The notes beneath the pieces were generated by a model. The model saw nothing but the letters and a program-made list of their open reading frames with translations. It had not been told where the DNA came from and did no database searches. A stretch of DNA of 64,000 nucleotides from UBA6522 sp965221035 (GTDB taxonomy: Bacteria > Pseudomonadota > Gammaproteobacteria > Steroidobacterales > Rariloculaceae). Below, piece after piece: positions 9,044-18,078 of the stretch. The stretch lies in contig OZ244860.1 of the NCBI GenBank assembly GCA_965221035.1, forward strand, positions 248,001-312,000. The letters are read 5' to 3'. The translations under genes and the position numbers were made by a program. Each line of letters opens with the position of its first letter. Within the stretch, counting starts at the first letter, position 1.

Positions 9044-9056
9044 TGAGGCCACCGGC

Positions 9057-9443
9057 ATGAGATTGGTCAGTCCGCTCAATCGCGTCCTGGGGCTGGGCTC
9101 CGCCAAGACCGGCGTGGAACACTGGTGGGCGCAACGCCTGACGGCCGCCGCGCTTGTGCCGCTCGGGCTCTGGTTCAGCATGGCGCTTGCCGCACAGGAG
9201 GAGTTGAGCTACGCGGCCGCGGTCGCTCTCATCCAGGCGCCGTTCAACAGCGTGATGCTGATACTTTCGGTGTTCGCCCTGAGCTATCACTCCCACCTGG
9301 GTGTCCAGATGGTGATCGAGGACTACGTTCACACGCCCGCGGTCAAGGTGTTTTCCCTGGTGGCCGCCTTGTTTGCGCACATCGCGGTGGCGGCGGCCGG
9401 CACCTTCGCCGTGCTCAAGGTCGCCTTCGGAGCGGCGCCATGA
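9057..9443 (+). CDS. sdhD: Succinate dehydrogenase membrane anchor subunit
   Basis: 128-residue second anchor of complex II with three membrane spans. SAKTGVEHWWAQRLTAAALVPL is the usual SdhD opening, and SYHSHLGVQMVIEDYVH contains the conserved histidines and the DYVH motif near the quinone and haem pocket. It lies 13 bases after sdhC, and its stop overlaps the sdhA start (ATGA), indicating translational coupling. Confidence 0.93.
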   Translation: MRLVSPLNRVLGLGSAKTGVEHWWAQRLTAAALVPLGLWFSMALAAQEELSYAAAVALIQAPFNSVMLILSVFALSYHSHLGVQMVIEDYVHTPAVKVFSLVAALFAHIAVAAAGTFAVLKVAFGAAP

Positions 9444-11227
9444 GCAAGGACTACGAATTCATCGACCACAGCTGCGACGTGGTCGTCGTCGGCGCGGGCG
9501 GCGCCGGTCTGCGGGCCACCATGGGTCTGGCCGAGCGGGGGCTCTCCACCGCCTGCATCACCAAGGTTTTCCCCACCCGCAGCCACACCGTCGCCGCCCA
9601 GGGCGGCATCAGTGCCGCGCTGGGCAACATGGGGCCCGACGACTGGCGCTGGCACATGTATGACACGGTCAAGGGTTCGGACTGGCTGGGCGACCAGGAT
9701 GCCATCGAATACTTGTGCCGGGAGGCGCCGGCCTCGGTGATCGAGCTGGAGCACTACGGCGTTCCCTTTTCCCGCACCGAGGATGGACGCATCTATCAAC
9801 GCGCCTTCGGCGGGATGACCACCCACTTCGGTGAAGGCATCGCGCAGCGCACCTGTGCGGCCGCCGACAGGACCGGGCATGCCATGCTGCACGCCCTCTA
9901 CCAGCAGTCGCTCAAGCACGATGCCGAGTTTTACATCGAATACTTCGCGGTGGATCTCATCATGGAGGATGGCGTGTGCCGGGGGGTTGTCGCCATCGAC
10001 CTGGCCGAAGGCCGACTGCACCGGTTCCGCTGCCGAATGGTGATACTGGCCACCGGCGGATACGGCCGCGCCTACTATTCCTGCACGTCGGCGCATATCT
10101 GCACCGGGGACGGCAACGCCATGGTGCTGCGCGCCGGCCTTCCGCTGCAGGACATGGAGTTTGTCCAGTTCCACCCGACGGGCGTCTACGGCGCCGGCAT
10201 GCTGATTTCCGAAGGCGTCCGGGGAGAAGGTGGATTCCTGACCAATTCCGAAGGCGAAAGGTTCATGGAGCGCTACGCGCCCAATGCGAAGGACCTGGCG
10301 TCCCGGGACGTGGTGAGCCGCGCGATTACCATCGAGATTCGCGAGGGGCGCGGATTCGGTCCGGACAAGGATCACATGCACCTGCACCTCGCCCACCTGG
10401 ATCCCGAGGTCATCGCCGAGCGGCTTCCGGGCATCGCCGAGACGGCCAGGATCTTTTCGAAGGTGGATGTCACCAGGGATCCCATCCCCGTGCTGCCCAC
10501 CGTGCACTACAACATGGGCGGGATTCCGACCAACCATCGTGGCGAGGTCCTGACAACGGACGAAGCCGGCGAGCCGGTGGTGGTGCCCGGGCTCATGTCG
10601 GTGGGCGAGGCCGCTTGCGTGTCGGTTCATGGTGCGAATCGACTGGGATCCAACTCGCTGATCGACCTGGTGGTCTTCGGCCGCGCAGCCGCCGAACGCT
10701 GCGGGGAACTGATCGATCCCGACGACCGGGTGGCACCGTTGCGAAAGGACGCCGGGCACGAGGCCGTGGAGCGAGTCGACCGGTTGCGTCACGCGGACGG
10801 AGGGCATCCGACCGCCCGGATCCGGCTGCAAATGCAGCGGGTCATGCAGGACCATGCGGCGGTGTTCCGAACCGGGGAAACCCTGCGGGAAGGCATCGAC
10901 AAGCTCAAGCCCATTTTCGCGTCGTTCCGCGATGTGTCGGTGGCCGACCGCTCCCTGGTCTGGAATACGGATCTGGTCGAAACCATGGAACTTGAAAACC
11001 TGTTGCTTCAGTCGGTGGCCACCATCGAGTCGGCGGCCCACAGAACCGAGAGCCGGGGAGCGCACGCTCGCGAGGACTATCCCGACCGCGACGACGAGAA
11101 CTGGCTCAAGCACACGCTGGTGTGGGTCGATGGCAAGGGCGGGGCGCGCTTCGGTGATCGGCCGGTGCAGCTCGATACGCTGACCGCAGACGTGGAAACA
11201 GTGGCGCTCAAGGCCAGGACGTATTAA
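9440..11227 (+). CDS. sdhA: Succinate dehydrogenase flavoprotein subunit
   Basis: 595-residue FAD subunit that oxidises succinate to fumarate. The Rossmann motif VVVVGAGGAGLRA is at residues ~14-26; RSHTVAAQGGISAALG holds the histidine to which FAD is covalently bound; MTTHFGEGIAQRTCAAADRTGH and HGANRLGSNSLIDLVVFGR are substrate and FAD-site signatures. The ATG at 9440 overlaps the sdhD stop; longer upstream frames are not real coding. Length and order are normal for gammaproteobacteria. Confidence 0.97.
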   Translation: MSKDYEFIDHSCDVVVVGAGGAGLRATMGLAERGLSTACITKVFPTRSHTVAAQGGISAALGNMGPDDWRWHMYDTVKGSDWLGDQDAIEYLCREAPASVIELEHYGVPFSRTEDGRIYQRAFGGMTTHFGEGIAQRTCAAADRTGHAMLHALYQQSLKHDAEFYIEYFAVDLIMEDGVCRGVVAIDLAEGRLHRFRCRMVILATGGYGRAYYSCTSAHICTGDGNAMVLRAGLPLQDMEFVQFHPTGVYGAGMLISEGVRGEGGFLTNSEGERFMERYAPNAKDLASRDVVSRAITIEIREGRGFGPDKDHMHLHLAHLDPEVIAERLPGIAETARIFSKVDVTRDPIPVLPTVHYNMGGIPTNHRGEVLTTDEAGEPVVVPGLMSVGEAACVSVHGANRLGSNSLIDLVVFGRAAAERCGELIDPDDRVAPLRKDAGHEAVERVDRLRHADGGHPTARIRLQMQRVMQDHAAVFRTGETLREGIDKLKPIFASFRDVSVADRSLVWNTDLVETMELENLLLQSVATIESAAHRTESRGAHAREDYPDRDDENWLKHTLVWVDGKGGARFGDRPVQLDTLTADVETVALKARTY

Positions 11228-11251
11228 ACGCAACAAAGGGGTTGACCCGCG

Positions 11252-12034
11252 ATGGCACAGTTCAGGCTCCCAGTCAATTCCCGGGTCAGGCCCGGCAAGA
11301 CCCATCCGGCCGCCGCCGGAGCGGGCAATCCGCGCACGGTCAAGGTCTACCGCTACGATCCGGATGCCGGGGAACAACCCAGGCTGGACACCTACGAGAT
11401 CGACCTGGACGACTGCGGGCCCATGGTCCTGGACGTCCTGATCAAGATCAAGGACGAGATTGACCCGACGCTCACGTTCCGCCGATCCTGCCGGGAGGGC
11501 ATTTGCGGATCCTGCTCCATGAATATCGGCGGCACCAATACACTGGCCTGCACCCAGGCGGTGGAGGAGTTCCGGGGCACTCTGAAGATCTATCCGTTGC
11601 CGCACATGCCGGTGGTCAAGGACCTGGTGACCGATCTGACCAATTTCTATGCCCAGTACGCTTCCATCGAGCCGTGGCTCGAGACCCGAACTCCGCCGCC
11701 GCCAGACCGGGAGCGGCTCCAGTCCAGGGAAGACCAGGAGAAGATCGACGAGCCTTCGGCCTGCATACTGTGCGCCTGCTGCTCAACCGCCTGTCCGAGC
11801 TATTGGTGGAATCCCGAGCGATACCTGGGTCCCGCCGCGCTTTTGCAGGCGTATCGCTGGATCGTGGACAGCCGCGACGAAAACACCGGTGAGCGTCTGG
11901 ACGCGCTGGAGGATCCCTTCAGGCTGTACCGCTGCCACACCATCCTGAACTGCACCGAGGCCTGCCCGAAGGATCTCAATCCGGGCAGGGCGATCGCGCG
12001 GATCAAGAAACTGATCGCGGAACGGCGCCACTAG
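11252..12034 (+). CDS. sdhB: Succinate dehydrogenase iron-sulfur subunit
   Basis: 260-residue electron-transfer subunit. Cluster ligands are seen in order: [2Fe-2S] in SCREGICGSCSMNIGG with a further cysteine in LACTQ; then ACILCACCSTACPSYWW and CHTILNCTEACPKDLNPG for the [4Fe-4S] and [3Fe-4S] clusters. Its N terminus has about 20 extra residues rich in Pro and Ala compared with E. coli SdhB. It starts 24 bases after sdhA and is followed by sdhE, whose product attaches FAD to SdhA. Confidence 0.97.
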   Translation: MAQFRLPVNSRVRPGKTHPAAAGAGNPRTVKVYRYDPDAGEQPRLDTYEIDLDDCGPMVLDVLIKIKDEIDPTLTFRRSCREGICGSCSMNIGGTNTLACTQAVEEFRGTLKIYPLPHMPVVKDLVTDLTNFYAQYASIEPWLETRTPPPPDRERLQSREDQEKIDEPSACILCACCSTACPSYWWNPERYLGPAALLQAYRWIVDSRDENTGERLDALEDPFRLYRCHTILNCTEACPKDLNPGRAIARIKKLIAERRH

Positions 12035-12043
12035 CGACCGCCC

Positions 12044-12355
12044 GTGGCCGCCGATCTCACCCGGGCCGGACCGCCGTCGAAAGCGCCCGAGGCGGGTTCG
12101 GCGCCCGAAAGTGACCGGGCGCGAGGTGAACGGGCCCGCCTTCGATGGCGTTGCCGTCGCGGCACTCGCGAGCTCGACACGCTGCTGTTGGGATTCTTCG
12201 ACCGTTGCCACCGGCGCCTCTCCACGGAGGATAAGCGGCGATTCAGCCAACTTCTGGAGCTTCCCGACCCCGATCTCCATGACTATCTTATGGGGTGGCA
12301 TGAAGCAGCCGACCCCGAAATGGCGCGACTCATCGATCGAATCCGTTCGCCTTAG
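12044..12355 (+). CDS. sdhE: FAD assembly factor SdhE
   Basis: 103-residue protein of the SdhE/YgfY family, needed for covalent flavinylation of SdhA. The diagnostic RGxxE motif is present as CRRGTRELD, followed by the helical core (LLLGFFDRCHRRLS...FSQLLELPDPDLHDYLMGW). Start is GTG 12044, nine bases after sdhB; the first ~30 residues are an unusual Pro/Ala-rich extension and initiation further in is possible. Its 3' end overlaps the next gene by 56 bases, as sdhE and ygfX often do. Confidence 0.9.
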   Translation: MAADLTRAGPPSKAPEAGSAPESDRARGERARLRWRCRRGTRELDTLLLGFFDRCHRRLSTEDKRRFSQLLELPDPDLHDYLMGWHEAADPEMARLIDRIRSP

Positions 12356-12755
12356 TCCGCGCGCCTCGCAATGGCTTGGGTTGTGGTGGTGGTTCCTGCA
12401 TGGTCTGGCGGCGCTCGCGATTCTTGTATCCTCGCTTCCCGCATGGTGGAAGTGTCTGATCCTGGCCGGCGTGCTCGCCCACTTCCGATGGCGTGCCGCA
12501 CGGCACGTTCCCGACCTTGAGCGGGCCCCATCAGGCCATTGGTCCGTGCCGTCGCTGGACCGGCATGAACTCACGTTGGCCGCCACAAGCCGGTTCGGCG
12601 GCTGGTGGATCCGTGTTGTCCTTGAGGATTCGCTCGGCGGGATGGAATGGATCCTCTTCCGGGACCAGTTGTCGACGGCCCATTGGTGCCTGCTGGCGGA
12701 CGAGGTGCGCGCCGCCAACTGCCGCGGTTCCGAAAAACGGGTTAGAATGGGGTGA
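12300..12755 (+). CDS. ygfX: YgfX/CptA family membrane protein
   Basis: About 151 residues. Position immediately after and overlapping sdhE, two adjacent hydrophobic segments near the N terminus (QWLGLWWWFLHGLAALAILV and a following span) and a soluble C-terminal half with a W-rich strand (WWIRVVLEDSLGGMEWILFRDQL) match YgfX, the inner-membrane partner of SdhE (called CptA in E. coli, reported as a toxin acting on cytoskeletal proteins). Start at ATG 12300 is inferred. Sequence similarity in this family is low, so the call leans on context. Confidence 0.7.
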   Translation: MKQPTPKWRDSSIESVRLSPRASQWLGLWWWFLHGLAALAILVSSLPAWWKCLILAGVLAHFRWRAARHVPDLERAPSGHWSVPSLDRHELTLAATSRFGGWWIRVVLEDSLGGMEWILFRDQLSTAHWCLLADEVRAANCRGSEKRVRMG

Positions 12756-12816
12756 TTGGCGCCGGTTTGGCATCCAGTGCCGAACGAGATCGAACTTTCG
12801 GCGCTCCGGGCAGTCC

Positions 12817-13419
12817 ATGAAGAATCAACCACACGCATCCGTGACGGATCGCCCGACAAGCGAGCGCGCCGCTGATCTGGCGCTCATCAAAAGGGTCAAG
12901 CAAGGCGACCGTTCGGCCTTTGACGTGTTGGTGCTCAAGTATCAGGCCAGGATACTCAAACTGATCATGAGGTACGTGCGAGACCCGGCAGACGCGATGG
13001 ATGTTGCGCAGGAGGCCTTCCTGAAGGCCTACCGCTCGGCGCCGTCGTTTCGAGGTGACAGCGCGTTTTATACGTGGCTTTATCGCATAACCATCAACAC
13101 AGCGAAGAATTACCTCGTCGCGGCGGGGCGCAGGCCGCTGCACTACGACGTCAATGCCGAACAGTTCGAGAACTTCGCCAGGTTGCGGGAGCTCGATACG
13201 CCGGAGGGGTTGACGCTGTCGGAGGAGATCCGCCAGACGGTGAACAAGGCGATAGCGGACTTGCCGGACGATCTCCGAACCGCCATTATCCTGCGCGAAA
13301 TCGATGGCATGAGTTACGAGGAGATCGCCCAGACCATGGAGTGTCCGGTGGGTACCGTGCGATCACGCATTTTCAGGGCCAGGGAGTCGATCGACAAGCG
13401 CGTCGGTCCGCTGCTGTAG
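12817..13419 (+). CDS. rpoE: Extracytoplasmic sigma factor RpoE
   Basis: 200-residue ECF sigma factor of the RpoE/AlgU type. Region 2 is clear (FDVLVLKYQARILKLIMRYVRDPADAMDVAQEAFLKAYRS, with the AxDVAQE signature) and region 4 is YEEIAQTMECPVGTVRSRIFRARE, the helix-turn-helix that reads the -35 element. It directs the envelope-stress regulon and is held by RseA, encoded next. The start may be ATG 12817 or GTG 12841, the latter closer to the usual RpoE N terminus. Confidence 0.95.
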   Translation: MKNQPHASVTDRPTSERAADLALIKRVKQGDRSAFDVLVLKYQARILKLIMRYVRDPADAMDVAQEAFLKAYRSAPSFRGDSAFYTWLYRITINTAKNYLVAAGRRPLHYDVNAEQFENFARLRELDTPEGLTLSEEIRQTVNKAIADLPDDLRTAIILREIDGMSYEEIAQTMECPVGTVRSRIFRARESIDKRVGPLL

Positions 13420-13450
13420 TAGGATTGAAACAGGTTTTTCCGGGGGCTTG

Positions 13451-14065
13451 ATGAGCGAACAGATTCAGGATCAGATCTCGGCGTTCACGGACGACGAACT
13501 ATCTGAAGAGGAATGCGCCTTCCTCGTACGGCGGCTGGCGCGCGACGCGGAAACCCGCGACCGGGCGTTACGCTATTCGATCATCGGCGCCGCCATGAGG
13601 GACGAACTGCCCAACCCGGATCCCGATGTCCTGCGCCGAAGGGTGGCTGCCGAACTGGATGGGGTTCGGCCCGTGGGGCAGGAGCGCGAACCACCCACCT
13701 TGATGGAAAGATACCTCCGGCCCGCGGTTGGAATCGGAATTGCCGCCAGCGTGGCGGCGGTGGCGTTGGTGTTGCTCAACACCGTCAACAGTCCGACCGG
13801 CCTGTCCGATCCGGCGCCGCTTGTCGCCGGTGGTTCGGCCGGCTCCGTGCCGGAGGGGCAACCCAGTTACACCGTACCCCTTCAAGCCGCCGGGTTCACT
13901 CCGGTCGGCGACACCCTCGCGCCGCAGCCGATTCGCCTGACCAACTACCTCATCACTCACGGACAGTACGCCCCGGGCATCCGGCGCACGTCGATCCACA
14001 CCAATGTCATCAGCAACGAGGGAACCACCGTGCTGGTGACACCGCTTCCGGTGCGGGAACCCTAG
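13451..14065 (+). CDS. rseA: Anti-sigma factor RseA
   Basis: 204-residue inner-membrane anti-sigma factor. The N-terminal cytoplasmic domain has the RseA pattern (QIQDQISAFTDDELSEEECAFLVRRLARD... RYSIIGAAMRDELP), followed by one membrane span at about residues 95-114 (VGIGIAASVAAVALVLLNTV) and a periplasmic tail. Proteolysis of this protein frees RpoE. ATG 13451 begins 31 bases after rpoE. It is followed without a gap by rseB. Confidence 0.92.
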   Translation: MSEQIQDQISAFTDDELSEEECAFLVRRLARDAETRDRALRYSIIGAAMRDELPNPDPDVLRRRVAAELDGVRPVGQEREPPTLMERYLRPAVGIGIAASVAAVALVLLNTVNSPTGLSDPAPLVAGGSAGSVPEGQPSYTVPLQAAGFTPVGDTLAPQPIRLTNYLITHGQYAPGIRRTSIHTNVISNEGTTVLVTPLPVREP

Positions 14066-15025
14066 GTGGCCGCACCGTTGTCGCTACGCTCGCTGGCGGG
14101 TACCGTGCTGGGGTGCGCCGCGCTCCAGGCCGCGGCCCAGGACGCGCAGCTATGGCTTGACCGCATGACCACCGCGGTCGAGGAGTTGAACTACCGGGGC
14201 ACGTTCGTGCACCTCCTCGGCGACGAGGTGGAGACATTGCAGATCGTTCATCGCAACGATGGCGGCCGAGTCAGCGAACGCATCGTCGCCATGGACGGTG
14301 TCGGGCGGGAAATCATTCGGCACGAAGACCAGATCTTCTGCATTCTTCCGGACCGCCAGGTCGTGTTGTTTGAAAACCGGCGGGATGTCAGCCCGCTGGT
14401 ATCGGCACTGCCCAGCTTCTCCGAAGACCTGGAAATGTCCTACGAGATCATGCTGCTGCGCACAGAGCGGGTGCTGGAACGGGACGCCCAGGTTGTAGCG
14501 ATCCATCCCAGGGACGAATTTCGCTACGGATACGTTCTGTGGTTGGATGACGCCACCGCGATGCCGCTCAAGTCGCAACTCAGGGACGGGCAAGGGCGCA
14601 CGGTCGAGCAGATGGCGTTCACTCAGATCGAGATCGGTGGGGATATTCCGCCCGCCGCGCTGGAGCCCAGAATCGACGCGCGGGAGTTCCAGCGGATCGC
14701 CGCACCGGTGAATGCCGTTTCGGAGCAGGTGCCGCAGTGGCGCGCAACGCAGTTGCCGACCGGGTTTCAGCTCTCGGTGGCGACGCGTACCCAGTTGGCG
14801 GGCTCCGAACATCCCGTGGAACACCTGGTGTATTCCGATGGCCTTGCGACCGTTTCAGTATTTGTCGAGAGCCCTGACAGCGAGCCCGAAGTCGCCGGCG
14901 GGCTGTCCCGCATCGGCAGCACCAATGCGTTTTCGTTCGAGTTCAGCGGTCGTCAGATCACGGCGGTGGGGGAGGTCCCAGCCGTCACGGTGGAGTCCAT
15001 CGCGACGTCGCTGGCAAGTCCCTGA
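14066..15025 (+). CDS. rseB: Sigma-E regulatory protein RseB/MucB
   Basis: 319-residue periplasmic regulator that binds the RseA tail and shields it from cleavage. An N-terminal signal (LRSLAGTVLGCAALQAAAQD) is followed by the MucB/RseB core: WLDRMTTAVEELNYRGTFVHL, then RVSERIVAMDGVGREIIR, and a smaller C-terminal domain beginning near residue 225. The start is GTG 14066 directly after the rseA stop codon, implying coupled translation. Confidence 0.93.
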   Translation: MAAPLSLRSLAGTVLGCAALQAAAQDAQLWLDRMTTAVEELNYRGTFVHLLGDEVETLQIVHRNDGGRVSERIVAMDGVGREIIRHEDQIFCILPDRQVVLFENRRDVSPLVSALPSFSEDLEMSYEIMLLRTERVLERDAQVVAIHPRDEFRYGYVLWLDDATAMPLKSQLRDGQGRTVEQMAFTQIEIGGDIPPAALEPRIDAREFQRIAAPVNAVSEQVPQWRATQLPTGFQLSVATRTQLAGSEHPVEHLVYSDGLATVSVFVESPDSEPEVAGGLSRIGSTNAFSFEFSGRQITAVGEVPAVTVESIATSLASP

Positions 15026-15060
15026 TCCGTCCGCCGCATCGACGACACACGCGAAAGCTC

Positions 15061-15522
15061 ATGCGTCAGGATGCCCGGCCTCCGCCCGAATCAGAATGCA
15101 TGACCGCGAGCGCCCGGGTACGCCGGGTTGAGAGCGGCCGCTGGATAGACCTGACCGTCCTGCCCAGGCCCCGCTGCAGCGGTTGCGAGGGCACGTGCAT
15201 GTGGGGATGGAAGCCCCCGTCTTCGCTGCGGATTCGCGACACCGGCCGTCTTCGGCGGGGGGATCTGGTCTCGGTTTCGCTCCGGAATCGCCATGTCCTG
15301 CTGGGAACGCTTGTAGTGCACGGATTGCCCTGGATAGGGATGCTGGCGGGCACGGTGGCGGGAGTTGCGAGTATTGGGGGCGACCTGGGCGCATTGCTGG
15401 GCGCGGTCGCCGGACTGGCCCTGGGCGTGCTGGCGGGCGCGCGCGCGCAGGGTTTGTGGCCGGTTCGTCCTGAAGTCGTTCCGGTGGCTTCCATGAATGG
15501 CGTTACCTCCCCTGACCCATAA
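15061..15522 (+). CDS. rseC: RseC/MucC family protein
   Basis: Up to 153 residues; the usual RseC beginning fits better if translation starts at ATG 15100 (MTASARVRRVESGRWIDL). A cysteine cluster CSGCEGTCMW follows, then two membrane spans (GTLVVHGLPWIGMLAGTVAGV and LGALLGAVAGLALGVLAGA). RseC proteins are inner-membrane partners of the sigma-E or SoxR-reducing systems. It closes the rpoE-rseABC unit. Confidence 0.88.
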   Translation: MRQDARPPPESECMTASARVRRVESGRWIDLTVLPRPRCSGCEGTCMWGWKPPSSLRIRDTGRLRRGDLVSVSLRNRHVLLGTLVVHGLPWIGMLAGTVAGVASIGGDLGALLGAVAGLALGVLAGARAQGLWPVRPEVVPVASMNGVTSPDP

Positions 15523-15596
15523 ACATATATTGCAGCCCCCGGCGAAATCGCCAATACTCGGGCCGACATGCGGGCTATGGCTGTTTCTGTGAGGGG

Positions 15597-16382
15597 ATGA
15601 CCTTGGATTTTGCGCTCATTCTGGTGATTGCGACCGCCTTGTCGGGGCTGATCTGGGCCTTTGATGCCGTTGTGCTCAAGCCTCGCCGGGCCGAAACGAC
15701 AGGGGTGGATGATGGGGAATCCGAACCGGTGGTCGTCGAGTATGCCCGCTCGTTCTTTCCCATCCTGTTGCTGGTGCTGATCCTGCGGTCGTTCCTGTTC
15801 GAGCCGTTCCGGATCCCATCCGCCTCCATGATGCCGACGCTGCTGGAGGGCGACTTTATCTTCGTGAACAAGTTCGCCTACGGATTGCGGTTACCGGTGG
15901 TGAATACGAAGATTCTGGATGTCGGCGAGCCGGAGAGGGGCGACGTGCTGGTTTTCAGGCTCCCGTCCAACCCGAGAATCAACTACATCAAGCGGGTCGT
16001 GGGACTGCCGGGGGATGTGGTCACCTACGAAGCCGGCACCAAGCGGCTGTTCATCAACGGGGAGGCCATCGAGTTTGAATTGCTGGGCCCCTACGATGGC
16101 AGCCGGATACTGCAGCTGGGCCGCGAGACGCTCGGTGACCGCGAGCACGATCTGCTTCAAACCCGGGGGATTCTCAGCCGGGGCGGCACCTACCAGGTTC
16201 CCAATGGCCACTATTTCGTCATGGGGGATCATCGCGACAACAGCCAGGACAGTCGCTTCAACGACGTGTCCTTCATTCCGGAATACCGCCTGGTGGGCAG
16301 GGCCGAACGCATCTGGATGAACTGGCGTTGGCCGGGCGACGGTGGACCGAGGTGGAGCCGAATAGGGATGGGCATCAGGTAG
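15597..16382 (+). CDS. lepB: Signal peptidase I
   Basis: 261-residue membrane serine protease that removes signal peptides of exported proteins. The catalytic serine lies in IPSASMMPTLLEGDFI, the general-base lysine in RINYIKRVVGLPGDVV, and the MGDHRDNSQDSR box closes the active site. Two N-terminal hydrophobic spans precede the catalytic domain. The gene is followed by rnc as in most proteobacteria, but lepA, which usually precedes lepB, is absent here; rseC stands in its place. Confidence 0.96.
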   Translation: MTLDFALILVIATALSGLIWAFDAVVLKPRRAETTGVDDGESEPVVVEYARSFFPILLLVLILRSFLFEPFRIPSASMMPTLLEGDFIFVNKFAYGLRLPVVNTKILDVGEPERGDVLVFRLPSNPRINYIKRVVGLPGDVVTYEAGTKRLFINGEAIEFELLGPYDGSRILQLGRETLGDREHDLLQTRGILSRGGTYQVPNGHYFVMGDHRDNSQDSRFNDVSFIPEYRLVGRAERIWMNWRWPGDGGPRWSRIGMGIR

Positions 16383-16421
16383 CCCGTCACAGGCCTTTCG
16401 CGTCAGGCTGGCGGGGGGCAA

Positions 16422-17144
16422 ATGTCCTTGGACTCACCCACGCGAAAATCCGATTCCACCTGCAGGGCGGATCACCGCGGGTGCTGGGCAGATGAACGAC
16501 TGGGCCATCGATTCGAGTCCGGGGAGTTGCTCCGTCGGGCGTTGACGCATCGAAGCGCCTCAAGGGACCACAACGAGCGGTTGGAATTCCTGGGCGACGC
16601 GGTGCTGAATTTCGTCGTCGCGGCTCGACTCCACGAGCACTACGGCGACGCGCCGGAGGGCGATCTCAGCAGCTATCGCACGGCCCTGGTCAAGGGCGAA
16701 ACCCTGGGAGAAATCGCTCGGGGACTGGGGGTGGAGGAGCACCTCATCGTGGGACCCGGGGAACTTCGCTCCAAGGGCCCTGCGAGCCCCAACATGCTGG
16801 CCGACTCGCTGGAGGCGCTGCTCGGCGCGGTCTACCTGGACGCCGGTCTCGAAGAAGCCCGGAGTTGCATACTTCGCCTGTTGAATCCTCGGCTGGAAGC
16901 GCTTCCGGAGGCTTCGACCCTCAAGGACCCCAAGTCCAGACTGCAGGAATGGCTTCAGAGCCGCGGTCTTGATCTACCCCGCTATTCCGTCGAATCGGAA
17001 ACCCCTTCGCCCCACGATCCGCAATTCACTGTCGTGTGCCGCGTGGCAAAGCGTGACCTTGCCATCAGCGGCCAGGGGTCGAGCCGACGGGGCGCGGAGC
17101 AGCAGGCGGCCAAACGCATGCTGGCGGCGCTGACCGGTGAGTGA
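16422..17144 (+). CDS. rnc: Ribonuclease III
   Basis: 240-residue double-strand RNA endonuclease for rRNA and mRNA processing. The signature NERLEFLGDAVLNFVV is present, the second acidic site is in NMLADSLEALLGAVYLDAG, and a C-terminal dsRNA-binding domain (KSRLQEWLQSRGLDLPRYSV... GAEQQAAKRML) completes it. About 15 extra residues precede the nuclease domain. Its 3' end overlaps the era start by eight bases. Confidence 0.96.
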   Translation: MSLDSPTRKSDSTCRADHRGCWADERLGHRFESGELLRRALTHRSASRDHNERLEFLGDAVLNFVVAARLHEHYGDAPEGDLSSYRTALVKGETLGEIARGLGVEEHLIVGPGELRSKGPASPNMLADSLEALLGAVYLDAGLEEARSCILRLLNPRLEALPEASTLKDPKSRLQEWLQSRGLDLPRYSVESETPSPHDPQFTVVCRVAKRDLAISGQGSSRRGAEQQAAKRMLAALTGE

Positions 17145-18078
17145 AGACCGGGACCAGGGTCGGGTGGCGCGGGACCGCGACGGTTTTCGGACCGGCTACG
17201 CGGCCATCGTTGGACGACCGAACGTCGGCAAGTCGACCCTGTTGAACGCCCTGGTCGGTGAGCGTGTCAGTATCGTCAGCGCCAAGCCCCATACCACGCG
17301 CCAGCGAGTCCTGGGCGTTCTGAACAGGCCCTCCCGGCAGGCCATCTTTGTGGACACACCGGGGTTGCAGCGCGCGTCGAGGGGTCGCAGGGGGCAGGCC
17401 CTGCGGCGGATGATGGCAAGGACGATACACCAGGCCATCGCGGATGCCGACATCGTCCTGATGATGCTGGAAGCCCACCAGCAGACCGCTGAAGACGGCC
17501 GGCTGGCCGAGCGGCTGGCCGAGCGGACGAAAGACACCGTGCTCGTGTTGAACAAGATCGACAAGATCAAGCCTCGGAGTGCCTTGCTGCCCCTGCTGAA
17601 GGACCTGTCCGAAAAGTACAGGGTTTCCTCCTACATTCCTGTTTCCGCGACGAAGGGAACCAATCTGGAACGGCTGGTCGAGGTGATTTCCGAGCGCCTT
17701 CCGCGCGGGCCCGCCCTGTTCCCGCCGGGCGCGGTGACGGATCGAGGCGAGTCATTCAGGATCGCCGAAACCATACGGGAGAAACTGCTTGGGGCGCTTC
17801 ACCAGGAAGTTCCCTATGGCCTGACGGTGGAGGTCGAGCACCTCGGTCGGACAGATGAACAATGGCTGGTTCACGCCATCGTCTGGGTCGAGCGCGGCAG
17901 CCACAAGTCCATCGTCATCGGCAAGCAGGGGCGCGTGCTGAAGGCGGCCGGCCGGGCGGCGAGACGGGACCTGGTCAAGCTGCTTGGGGGCCGCGTGCAC
18001 CTGGAGCTCTGGGTCAAGGTCCGCGAACACTGGGCCGATAGCGAGCGTGAGCTTCGCAGTCTCGGATTCGACGCCTGA
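17137..18078 (+). CDS. era: GTPase Era
   Basis: 313-residue GTPase for 16S rRNA maturation and 30S assembly. G1 is GRPNVGKST, G3 is DTPG (VDTPGLQR), G4 is NKID, G5 is SATKG; a KH domain occupies the C terminus (SHKSIVIGKQGRVLKAAGRAARRDL). GTG start, overlapping rnc, so coupled translation is likely. The stop overlaps the recO start. Confidence 0.97.
   Translation: MSEDRDQGRVARDRDGFRTGYAAIVGRPNVGKSTLLNALVGERVSIVSAKPHTTRQRVLGVLNRPSRQAIFVDTPGLQRASRGRRGQALRRMMARTIHQAIADADIVLMMLEAHQQTAEDGRLAERLAERTKDTVLVLNKIDKIKPRSALLPLLKDLSEKYRVSSYIPVSATKGTNLERLVEVISERLPRGPALFPPGAVTDRGESFRIAETIREKLLGALHQEVPYGLTVEVEHLGRTDEQWLVHAIVWVERGSHKSIVIGKQGRVLKAAGRAARRDLVKLLGGRVHLELWVKVREHWADSERELRSLGFDA

Noticed and set aside
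9329..11605. A 758-codon open frame antisense to sdhA
   Set aside because: It mirrors the codon pattern of the real sdhA in a GC-rich sequence; no domain motifs, and sdhA is certain.
12792..12820. Possible sigma-E promoter GAACTT-N16-TCCATGA before rpoE
   Set aside because: The -35 fits, but the -10 is poor and overlaps the likely ATG; would need the GTG 12841 start. Not strong enough to annotate.
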